Source: Gillisia sp. Hel_I_86 (GTDB lineage: Bacteria > Bacteroidota > Bacteroidia > Flavobacteriales > Flavobacteriaceae). Taken from it: 64,000 nucleotides of DNA. The notes under the pieces were generated by a model that was not told the DNA's origin, did not search any database, and worked only from the letters and a program-made list of their open reading frames with translations. Positions within the stretch are counted from its first letter, which is position 1, and each line of letters opens with the position of its first letter. The translations under genes and the position numbers were made by a program. Shown piece by piece: positions 53,129 through 60,211 of the stretch. The DNA lies in contig NZ_VISE01000001.1 of the NCBI RefSeq assembly GCF_007827275.1, positions 3,410,001-3,474,000 of the forward strand, written 5' to 3'.

Positions 53129-53434
53129 TTAATCGATGTCTTTTTTTAACTTAATAGGATTTTGTCGTGTGTCAAAAATCGTAATTATTTCTATTTCTTT
53201 TCGTTCAGCTATTATTCTATAGAAAAATGTCGTTTGCTTTGTTACAACACATTTATAAAGATTTTTAAATTCCGATGATTTTGGACAACTATCAGGTTGA
53301 TTTGATATTTGTTTAATTTTATCGTTTAGTTTTGAGATAAACTTGTCACGAGTTTTTAAGTTCCACTCTTCCAATAAATATTCGGATAGCTTTAGAAGTT
53401 TTGATTCGGCAAGTTCGGATAAGAATACTTTCAT
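53129..53434 (-). CDS. ParE/RelE-superfamily toxin (cassette C4)
   Basis: 101 residues. VFLSELAESKLLKLSEYLLEEWNLKTRDKFISKLNDKIKQI and NLYKCVVTKQTTFFYRIIAERKEIEIITIFDTRQNP follow the ParE pattern of the C22 toxin at roughly 40 percent identity by eye. The start overlaps the antitoxin stop by one base. Confidence 0.9.
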   Translation of the reverse strand: MKVFLSELAESKLLKLSEYLLEEWNLKTRDKFISKLNDKIKQISNQPDSCPKSSEFKNLYKCVVTKQTTFFYRIIAERKEIEIITIFDTRQNPIKLKKDID

Positions 53435-53652
53435 TAAGAAATTTTCTTTAGGAATGACTTGTAGGAAACCCTTTTCCCTTTATCCAATTCCTCAATACCT
53501 TGTTTTATTTCAGATTGTTCAGATAAAGACAATTCGTCCCAAAAATCTACTTTTTCTTTTTTCACAAAGTCAGCTACTCTTTGGATGAAATCAGTGTTTT
53601 CAGTCTCCAAAATTGTTTTGAGTAGTTCAAGTTTTGTTGTTTGAATATCCAT
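53434..53652 (-). CDS. Antitoxin of the ParE pair (cassette C4)
   Basis: 72 residues. TTKLELLKTILETENTDFIQRVADFVKKEKVDFWDELSLSEQ followed by IKQGIEELDKGKRVSYKSFLKKI has the same two-part layout as the C22 antitoxin, including the DELS/EDLS and EDLDKGK-type region. It is the first gene of the cassette, 68 bp from the right arm. Confidence 0.88.
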   Translation of the reverse strand: MDIQTTKLELLKTILETENTDFIQRVADFVKKEKVDFWDELSLSEQSEIKQGIEELDKGKRVSYKSFLKKIS

Positions 53653-53719
53653 TTAAAATTTCTTTTAATCAAATGTACAAAAAATATGATTTAGTTCGAT
53701 TTTTTGTCAGTATGAAGCC

Positions 53720-53845
53720 CAACGTTTTTGTATATGAGCTGTGGCGTGTTTCGGCACGAACCTTTCCAGATAAAAACCGGCTTTGGGAAATCCGCAGGAT
53801 TTTCCAAGTAGGCAACGACCAAGCCATAGCTTATATACGGTGTTG
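53720..53845 (-). repeat. Divergent attC of cassette C3
   Basis: The same lineage as 52989 (CAACGTTTTTGTATATGAGC and AGCTTATATACGGTGTTG). The C3 arms GTTGTAGTGC and GCACTACAAC pair over ten bases. Intron copy 7 starts 9 nt beyond its edge. Confidence 0.85.
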
Positions 53846-53854
53846 TAGTGCGTT

Positions 53855-55841
53855 GTGTGTCCTGTGTTGCTTCGGGATACAATTTAAGTAAAATTGAGGA
53901 GCAACAAAACTGTAATTGAGATGAGAGTCTCATAATTTTCTGGAAACGACCCCGGCATTTGTTTCGGGTGGAAACACGCAAGAAGATTTTGGGGATTGGT
54001 CTCTCGGCTGGGATGTTTAGGCATACCGGTCAAACCGCCTTATGGGGCTTACCTTTCACGGGTTGGTCTTGAGCGATAAGGTCAAAGGCGCTACTGCCAC
54101 TTGTAGGGTAATGTAGTTTGCTATGGTGGGGGTAAAGAAGCTGAACGAGATGTGAGTGAACCCTTGTAGAAGTGTCGTAAACAACTTTAGTATTGTCAAA
54201 ATCGAGGGATGGGCGGTCCCGAGAGACAGGACTTGACGGGAGTAACCTATTTACTGGTCAAGTGGCAATCGGCATAAAGAGGGCAGGAGCTTTACTTACG
54301 GCTCAATTACGGAACAGGAGAAGCTAATGGCAGGTGCGAAAATTCCACAACCCCGAAGGGCAAGGAAGAAATTAGCCATACGTGCCATTAGTGACGGATT
54401 ATCCCGTAGTAGCGATGAGCATCCTGTAATGGGATGGGAGCGAAGGGGCTGACTTAACAGTTTTAACTTGTATTACAACTAATGTAGATTAGGATGATTT
54501 TCAAAGAGAAACAAAAGTCGCAACCGATAGATAAGCGACAGGTAATGGAAGCCTTTAAGAAGGTACGCAGTAACAAGGGTGCATCGGGTGTCGATAAAGT
54601 ATCGATTTCCGAAGTGTCCGCTCGCCCTATGAAATACCTTTATCCCGTATGGAACAGGTTAGCGAGTGGAAGTTACTTTCCCAAGCCCGTTCGCGAAGTA
54701 GAAATACCCAAAGCAGATGGCAGGATACGGAAACTGGGCATCCCGACGGTACAAGACCGAACGGCTCAAATGGTAATTAGAGAGGAGCTGGAGCAGCTTG
54801 CAGATAAGCGGTTCAGCAAAAGTTCCTTTGGCTATCGACCGAACAAATCGGCGCACCAAGCCATAAAGCAATGCAGGGAAAACTGTATGGCGATGGATTG
54901 GGCAATAGATTTGGACATCAAGAGTTTTTTTGATGAGATAGACCACGATTTAATGCTCAAAGCATTGGGTCACTTTACCAAAGAGAAGCACATTCACTTG
55001 TACGTGACACGTTGGTTAAAAGCCAGTGTCCAAAAGAAAGATGGGAGTGTTCATCCCCGTAGCAAAGGCACACCACAGGGAGGTGTTATAAGCCCATTAT
55101 TGGCAAACATTTTCCTAGACGTTGTTTTTGACAAATGGATTGAACAGCACCATCCCGAAGTAAAGTTTGAACGATATGCAGATGATATTATCATCCATTG
55201 TGCAAACTTCAAACAAGCCCTGCGGACTTTGGAAGCGGTAAAAGCCAGATTTGAGCAATGCAAGTTGCAGATAAAGAAAGGCAAGAGCAATATTGTTTAT
55301 TGCAAGCGCAACCAAAAGAAGCACCCACCGTTCAAGGTCCACTATGTAACCTTCAGTTTTTTAGGTTTTACATTCAAACCAAGAATGGTAAAGGGCTACT
55401 ACGGGAACTTTCATTTGGGTTTCACGCCCGCCATCAGCCGCCAAAGTCAAAAGCGAATCAATCAAACCTTGTTCAAGATGAAACTGCACCGTATGGTTCA
55501 CTTGCGCCTGCCCGATTTGGCAGGCATTATAGCGAACAAAGTACGAGGGTGGATTCATTATTACGGCAAGGTGCGAATGAGCGAACTACATTATGTGTTC
55601 CGCTTTTTGAATATGCGACTGGCTAAATGGGTACGCAACAAATATCGGCGATTTAGGCGTAAACATTGGTTCTTTGCCTACAAATGGTTACAGGAGACTG
55701 CCAAGCAGTTTCCCAATCTATTTGTGCATTGGCAATATGGTTTTACGCCTTAGACTTGTTAAGAAGAGCCGTATGATGTGAGAGCATCACGTACGGTTCT
55801 GAGAGAGGTTTAGGGGTGCAATTCCCCTTTACCTACTCGAC
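53855..55841 (+). mobile_element. Group IIC-like intron, copy 7 (complete)
   Basis: 1987 nt, with 5' exon TAGTGCGTT. It is inserted exactly within the stop codon of the C3 gene: the exons join as CAA-T|AA on the minus strand. The neighbouring attC is of the divergent TATATG type. The cassette arms still pair, so the insertion is simple. Confidence 0.93.
54494..55753 (+). CDS. Group II intron reverse transcriptase/maturase (copy 7)
   Basis: 419 residues, majority allele with intact RT and X domains. It is the copy nearest the integrase, in the third cassette from attI, so insertion took place after, or together with, a recent cassette capture. Confidence 0.95.
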   Translation: MIFKEKQKSQPIDKRQVMEAFKKVRSNKGASGVDKVSISEVSARPMKYLYPVWNRLASGSYFPKPVREVEIPKADGRIRKLGIPTVQDRTAQMVIREELEQLADKRFSKSSFGYRPNKSAHQAIKQCRENCMAMDWAIDLDIKSFFDEIDHDLMLKALGHFTKEKHIHLYVTRWLKASVQKKDGSVHPRSKGTPQGGVISPLLANIFLDVVFDKWIEQHHPEVKFERYADDIIIHCANFKQALRTLEAVKARFEQCKLQIKKGKSNIVYCKRNQKKHPPFKVHYVTFSFLGFTFKPRMVKGYYGNFHLGFTPAISRQSQKRINQTLFKMKLHRMVHLRLPDLAGIIANKVRGWIHYYGKVRMSELHYVFRFLNMRLAKWVRNKYRRFRRKHWFFAYKWLQETAKQFPNLFVHWQYGFTP

Positions 55842-56889
55842 ATTGTTTTTTCATTTTCTTTAGCCATTCCTCATAATATGGTCTGTCATTATTAGCAGGA
55901 ACCTCATACCATTGGGAAGTGACAAAAAATATTTCGCCATTTATTTGATATGGATTTTTCCAATATCTAACTCTTTCGTAATAGGTAGAGTTTTCTTTAG
56001 CCAAAAAAGGAAATTGAATATCAAATGTCATTTTTGAATAATCTGCTCTTTGTAATCTTTCAATTTCATTTCTGTCAATTAAATTGTTTTTTACTAATTC
56101 GTTAAATGTTTTTCGTACATATTTTCCAATTGGAAGCTTTCCATCAAATTCATTGAAATTTTCAATTGAACTGTATCTTTTCGTTCTTCTTTTTTCGTAA
56201 CTTTCTACAGGAATTATTTTGTTTTTATTCTCAATTTTAACTTCCAATACTTTGAGTGCTTTTTTAATTGTCTTTTCTTTATATTCTTTTAGAAGTTCTG
56301 TTTTTAAATAGTCAATTATTTTTTCATTATAATTTTGAGAAAGTAATTCGTTTTTTAGTCTTTTAAAATCTTCTATTTCTTTTAATTGTTGAATTTTTTC
56401 TTGTGCGTGATTTTCGATATTTTGTTTGTTGTAATTTTCTTTTGTAAATAATTCCACAAACTTTAAACCTTTTTCATTGTCTCTTTTAAATTCAATTTCG
56501 TCGATTAAGACAATTCCACTTTTGTTAAAAAATTTGCCGTCTAAAAATAGCTGTAATTTATTACCAATTAGAATCCCTAATTCAACTCTCGTAATTCCCA
56601 TAAATGACGAGAGTTGCCCTTTGTAAGTAGAATTGTTAATTTCGAGAGAAGGTTTTTTAACTTCTACAACGAAAAGATTTCCTTTATCTTCTGATTTCAA
56701 AATTAAATCTGGAACAATTCTATTTGAAGCTCCTAATTGAATACTTTTCCGCACCACAATTTCATTATAAAATTGACTCCACCCTAATTTTTCAAATGCC
56801 TGAACTACTTTTAATTCAAATAACTGTTCACTAGTATTTGAAGGTAAATTTTCAGATAGTATGTAACATAGTTCATTCCATTTTTCCAT
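55810..56889 (-). CDS. HsdR-N-like nuclease-domain protein (cassette C3)
   Basis: 359 codons. The N-terminal domain resembles the type I restriction HSDR_N nuclease fold: EQLFELKVVQAFEKLGWSQF, then RIVPDLILKSEDKGNLFVVEVKKPSL with Asp, Glu and Lys in PD-(D/E)XK spacing (about residues 57-80). A helical middle and a C-terminal domain (GKLPIGKYVRKTFNELVKNN...) follow. The final ten residues (CRVGKGELHP) come from intron copy 7; the original protein ended KKMKKQ. No methylase or specificity gene is present, so it is probably a stand-alone defence nuclease. Confidence 0.8.
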   Translation of the reverse strand: MEKWNELCYILSENLPSNTSEQLFELKVVQAFEKLGWSQFYNEIVVRKSIQLGASNRIVPDLILKSEDKGNLFVVEVKKPSLEINNSTYKGQLSSFMGITRVELGILIGNKLQLFLDGKFFNKSGIVLIDEIEFKRDNEKGLKFVELFTKENYNKQNIENHAQEKIQQLKEIEDFKRLKNELLSQNYNEKIIDYLKTELLKEYKEKTIKKALKVLEVKIENKNKIIPVESYEKRRTKRYSSIENFNEFDGKLPIGKYVRKTFNELVKNNLIDRNEIERLQRADYSKMTFDIQFPFLAKENSTYYERVRYWKNPYQINGEIFFVTSQWYEVPANNDRPYYEEWLKKMKKQCRVGKGELHP

Positions 56890-56939
56890 ATTGAATTTTT
56901 ATTTTTTGTAGGATGTTTCTTGCATTGTCTAATGCACTA

Positions 56940-57067
56940 CAACGGTCTTGTTTAACGCAAGTGGCGTGGAATGGGGACGCGAACTTGTCGGCTTTGTTGT
57001 TTTTTAATTGATCTCTAAAATAACACTTTTCACCAGAATGCCCGCTATTTGCTGTTAAACGATGTTG
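56940..57067 (-). repeat. attC of cassette C2
   Basis: A complete standard site. The C2 arms GTTGCCCAC and GTGGGCAAC pair over nine bases. Confidence 0.9.
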
Positions 57068-57656
57068 CCCACAGTGGTTTTTGCGTATCGTGGTTTCCGT
57101 TCTGGGTTTTGTTCCGCTCTGATTTTCTTATTTTTACTAATAACATTCAAAAATGCCATTTTCAAATCAAATATTTGTCAATAATCTAAATTGAAAATCT
57201 CTCGATTTTTACATTTTTTTGCGCATGAGTAAAAAAATCATTATTTTGAAATTAAAGGCATTCAATTTTGCCATTTTTCATTCTTGAGTAAAAGTCAGAA
57301 TAATAACTGAAAATGTTTGTTTTTACCTTTTTTTCACGCCCGAGTGAATATTATTTATTACTATTTTTTTCAAATCAAATTTCACTCATTTTCTAAAGAA
57401 TCCGCGTTCTGATTTTAAGGATCTCAAATTTTTCCATTTTTCATTTTTTATATTTTTTTTAGTTTTGATCTTTTTTTGAATTTTTTGGTTCTTTTCCGCA
57501 CCGCTGAATTTTATTCAATTAAATTATCTTGATTTTTTTTTAGTTGATGTTCAAAATCTACTTTTTCATAATTCAGTTGGATATTTTTCAGTTACCGGAT
57601 TATTTATTTTATACGACTAAAATTCTACTTTGCAGAATGCTCCCATTGTGGGCAAC
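57065..57656 (-). other. ORF-less cassette C2 (divergent family 1)
   Basis: About 590 bp with no gene. Units such as TTTTGCGCATGAGTAAAAA (near 57219), TTTTTCATTCTTGAGTAAAAG (near 57274) and TTTTCACGCCCGAGTG (near 57340) keep the family consensus; the second half is unrelated and very T-rich. It is the ORF-less cassette nearest to the integrase. Confidence 0.7.
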
Positions 57657-57780
57657 GGTCTTGTATAACGCAAGTGGCGTGGAGTAGGGACGCAAACTTG
57701 TCGGTTTTGTTGTTTGTTAATTAGTATCTAAAATAACACTTTTCAGCAAAATACCCGCTATTTGCTGTTATACGATGTTA
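57653..57780 (-). repeat. attC of cassette C1 (reference description)
   Basis: About 128 bp, an imperfect palindrome. On the cassette strand it reads TAACATCGTATAACAGCAAATAGCGGG, a long central part, then ACGCCACTTGCGTTATACAAGACCGTT. Inner arms ATAACAGCAAATAGCG and CGCCACTTGCGTTAT pair with one extra unpaired A after ATAAC, like the extrahelical bases of attC. The outer arms are cassette-specific: GTTAGCCAC and GTGGCTAAC (58522-58530) pair over nine bases. The same layout recurs in 35 other sites. This one is of the TATAACG/GTTATACG subtype. Confidence 0.9.
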
Positions 57781-57793
57781 GCCACTGGCAAAA

Positions 57794-58207
57794 TTATATC
57801 GTAGCTAAGTATTCTTTTGCTGTCAATATCGGTAATTTCGAATTTTTAAAATCTTTTTTATTTCGTGTAATTATAATATCAATTTCATTTTCAATCGCAG
57901 AATAGTATTGTAATCCATCCTCAAAATCTGGAAAACTTTCATCGCTTAATGCTAGTTCTGTAATCTTATCATCTAAATTCAATAACTCAACCAGAACCTT
58001 AAATTTTCTCAAAATTTCTCTCGCTTCTTTAGCTGACTTTAATTTTGTGAGAATATAATTGGTGTTTGCAAAAGTTAAAGATGAAATTGTCAGTTTTAGT
58101 TCTTTTTTATCTGCTAGAGAAAATAAATTAGCAGCATCATCATAAAAATCCTTTCTTTTGGAAAGTAGGTCAATTACAATGTTTGTATCAATCAATATTT
58201 TTCTCAT
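57794..58207 (-). CDS. VapC-type PIN-domain toxin (cassette C1)
   Basis: 137 residues. ILIDTNIVIDLLSKRKDFYDDAANLFSLA gives the first Asp, LSDESFPDFEDGLQYYSAIENEID the central acidic residues, and IIITRNKKDFKNSKLPILTAKEYL the last. It is a homologue of the C18 toxin. It overlaps its antitoxin by 4 nt and ends 14 bp before the attC. It is the most recently inserted gene by position, being next to attI. Confidence 0.9.
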   Translation of the reverse strand: MRKILIDTNIVIDLLSKRKDFYDDAANLFSLADKKELKLTISSLTFANTNYILTKLKSAKEAREILRKFKVLVELLNLDDKITELALSDESFPDFEDGLQYYSAIENEIDIIITRNKKDFKNSKLPILTAKEYLATI

Positions 58208-58452
58208 TTATATTTTTCAATTAAATATTGAGTGTAATCATCTTTCACATCAAAATCATCATCAATTGAAATAACTCCGCTAAGACTTTCAACCAACGGT
58301 GTTATTTGATTTTCTTTTTTATGTTTTTTTTTAGTCAGAGAACTTAAATAGGATTCGATTAATTTTGATAAACTAATATTATTAGATTTAGCATAGTGTT
58401 TTGCAGTTTCTATAATATTATCATTTAAACTTAATGTCAATTTTTTATCCAT
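58204..58452 (-). CDS. DUF6364-family antitoxin (cassette C1)
   Basis: 82 residues from the ATG at 58452 (a GTG at 58455 is also possible). KLTLSLNDNIIETAKHYAKSNNISLSKLIESYLSSLTKK is the ribbon-helix-helix part, and the tail VISIDDDFDVKDDYTQYLIEKYK is acidic and should bind the toxin. It starts 75 bp after the attI junction, so any promoter in the 3' end of the integrase gene or in attI would drive it. Confidence 0.9.
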   Translation of the reverse strand: MDKKLTLSLNDNIIETAKHYAKSNNISLSKLIESYLSSLTKKKHKKENQITPLVESLSGVISIDDDFDVKDDYTQYLIEKYK

Positions 58453-58525
58453 CACATTTGTTTTACGTACAAATATATTAATAATTTACGTGAAATAAAC
58501 GAATTTTTCTAAATTTTGCTTGTGG

Positions 58526-58575
58526 CTAACGTGTTATATCAAATCGAATATACACTTTTAATCGAATATATTTCG
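58526..58575 (-). other. attI-like recombination site at the integrase end of the array
   Basis: The first cassette begins at G|TTAGCCAC on the minus strand (58530), and no attC lies to its right, as expected for an attI junction. Next to it are GTGTTATAT (58531-58539) and ATATACAC (58548-58555), an imperfect inverted repeat. AATCGAATATA occurs twice as a direct repeat (58542-58552 and 58560-58570), the second overlapping the last codons of the integrase. These resemble the core site plus accessory integrase-binding repeats of attI. Function is inferred. Confidence 0.6.
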
Positions 58576-59697
58576 GGATAAACGTAGGTTTTCAGGGTTT
58601 TTATCGGAATCCTTTAATTGCTTTAATACAACATCCAACGGACTCTTGATCTTTAATAGATCATGCTGGCTTACATGGGTATAGATCATCGTGGTTTCTG
58701 GGCGGGAATGTCCCAACAGTGCCTGGATATGCCTTAGATCGATCCCGTTTTCCAGCATATGGGTCGCATAAGAATGCCGTAGCGTATGCGGGGTCACATG
58801 TTTCTTGATCTTGCTCCTACGGCAAGAATTCTTTAAAACCATGCGAACCGAAGATGGACTATATTCCATTCCACCTTGACCTTCAATAAATAATTTTTTG
58901 GGACGGTACGTGGTGAGATAATTATATAAAATAGGCACAAAAGACTCTGCCATGACCACATGTCTGTCCTTTCTTCCCTTCGCATTTCGAATATAAATTT
59001 GCCTTCTGTCCACATCGATGTCTTGCAAACGCAAGCTCAAGGCTTCTCCAATTCGTAAGCCAGAGGAATAAATAAGTATCAATAGGGCGCGGTGTTTTAA
59101 ATTGCGTGTGGCCCTAAAAATGTCTATTACTTCCTCCTTAGAAAGCACTACCGGTAAATACTTGCTTTTATGGGGCCTATCGATTGCATCCACATTCAAA
59201 GCCTCTAGTTTATGTAATTTTTCAAAATGCTTCAAGGCACTAATACATTGCCTGTGCGTACTAATAGCATAACCGGGCTTTGCGATCTCTTTTTCAATAA
59301 ACAGTTCCAGGTCCCGATGTTGGTAGGCGGAAATTGGTTTTTTCTGAAATTTCAACAACTTCAAAATAAAAGTGCAATATGTGGCAATGGTACTCTTGCT
59401 ATAACGTTTTCCTTGCAAATACGAATTGAATTCCTTTAAAGATGCTTCCACTCTAGGATCAATTCTATAGGATTGTAAGGATGAATAATCTAAAGAACAC
59501 TCAAATTTCTGAAGGTGCTCGTATATTTTTTCTTTGTTTTCCTGCGTAAATTCAACATAAAAACAAGAATGGGTCTTGGTCCATTTTACTTGGGGCAGTT
59601 CCTTGAGATATGACTTTAGCGCATCATTGTACTTAAAGGCGATGCCAATTCGCAAAACATTTCTATGCTGCAATGGGAAAAGTAGAACCTGCTCCAT
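58558..59697 (-). CDS. Tyrosine recombinase acting as the array integrase (non-IntI type)
   Basis: A 379-residue enzyme likely to insert and excise the cassettes. Catalytic residues are visible: Arg215 in SSGLRIGEAL, Lys240 or Lys243 in NAKGRKDR, His304 and Arg307 in PHTLRHSYAT, His330 in LLGHSRPETT and nucleophile Tyr339 in MIYTHV. A SAM-like core-binding domain covers about residues 85-175. Residues 1-80 form an extra N-terminal domain (VKWTKTHSCFYVEF) common in Bacteroidota recombinases and absent from IntI. Only about 60 residues separate the RKDR lysine from His304, against about 100 in IntI1, so the integron-specific attC-recognition insertion is missing. The tail IKSPLD is like that of IntI. 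The gene runs in the same direction as the cassettes, 3' end towards them. Confidence 0.88.
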   Translation of the reverse strand: MEQVLLFPLQHRNVLRIGIAFKYNDALKSYLKELPQVKWTKTHSCFYVEFTQENKEKIYEHLQKFECSLDYSSLQSYRIDPRVEASLKEFNSYLQGKRYSKSTIATYCTFILKLLKFQKKPISAYQHRDLELFIEKEIAKPGYAISTHRQCISALKHFEKLHKLEALNVDAIDRPHKSKYLPVVLSKEEVIDIFRATRNLKHRALLILIYSSGLRIGEALSLRLQDIDVDRRQIYIRNAKGRKDRHVVMAESFVPILYNYLTTYRPKKLFIEGQGGMEYSPSSVRMVLKNSCRRSKIKKHVTPHTLRHSYATHMLENGIDLRHIQALLGHSRPETTMIYTHVSQHDLLKIKSPLDVVLKQLKDSDKNPENLRLSRNIFD

Positions 59698-60211
59698 GAT
59701 CTTTCATTTATAGAGTTAAAATACTATAAATAAGTTGTTTAAAACCGATTTTAGTGTTTTTAATTTCAAAGATCGCTTATTTTCATTCTGAATATGAAGG
59801 TCCAAAATTAGAAAAATTTTAAAGAGGACGTCATGCTGCTCCTATAACTATCGGAATTATTTCAGCATACCTAATTCTGAGATTCTTCAATTCGCTTCGC
59901 TACTTTCAGAATGACAAAAATCCTCATCCTGGGCTGAAGGTTTTCGGGATTGTTTAAGGATATGGGAAGTATAGGGAAGCCGAAACAAACCTCTCGAAGT
60001 CGAGACTCAGGCCAAGGAGATTTTATATTTAGATCAATAAATTTTATAAAGTCGGTTTTTCTCCATTTAGGTGTGTTTTTGGCAATTTTGTTAAATCCCA
60101 ACACCAGATGTTTTTTTATCATAGGCCGCGGGGTGACGAATCCTTTTTGATTGATAAGTGGATAAGTCGAGCTGCGGATGAGGAAAATGGGAAGCTATTT
60201 TACAAGCAAGT
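59698..60211. other. Integrase upstream region with dispersed flavobacterial repeat
   Basis: About 510 bp without a convincing gene. 59825-59960 holds a GACGTCATGCTG ... TTTCAGCATACC ... CTTTCAGAATGACAAAAATCC block, a dispersed intergenic repeat related to 63690-63960. Around 60109-60140, TTTTTTTATCATAGGCCGC and GGGTGACGAATCC match a segment near 63925. The 100 bp next to the integrase start should contain its promoter, but no clear TTTG/TANNTTTG pair could be fixed. Confidence 0.5.

Noticed and set aside
2627-57780. CRISPR array
   Set aside because: The repeats are about 127 bp, palindromic, variable, and separated by gene-sized segments whose ends are complementary. There are no short uniform spacers and no cas genes.
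58558-59697. Canonical integron integrase IntI
   Set aside because: The interval between RKDR and HTLRH is too short for the integron-specific insertion, and an extra N-terminal domain is present. I call it an array integrase of non-IntI type.
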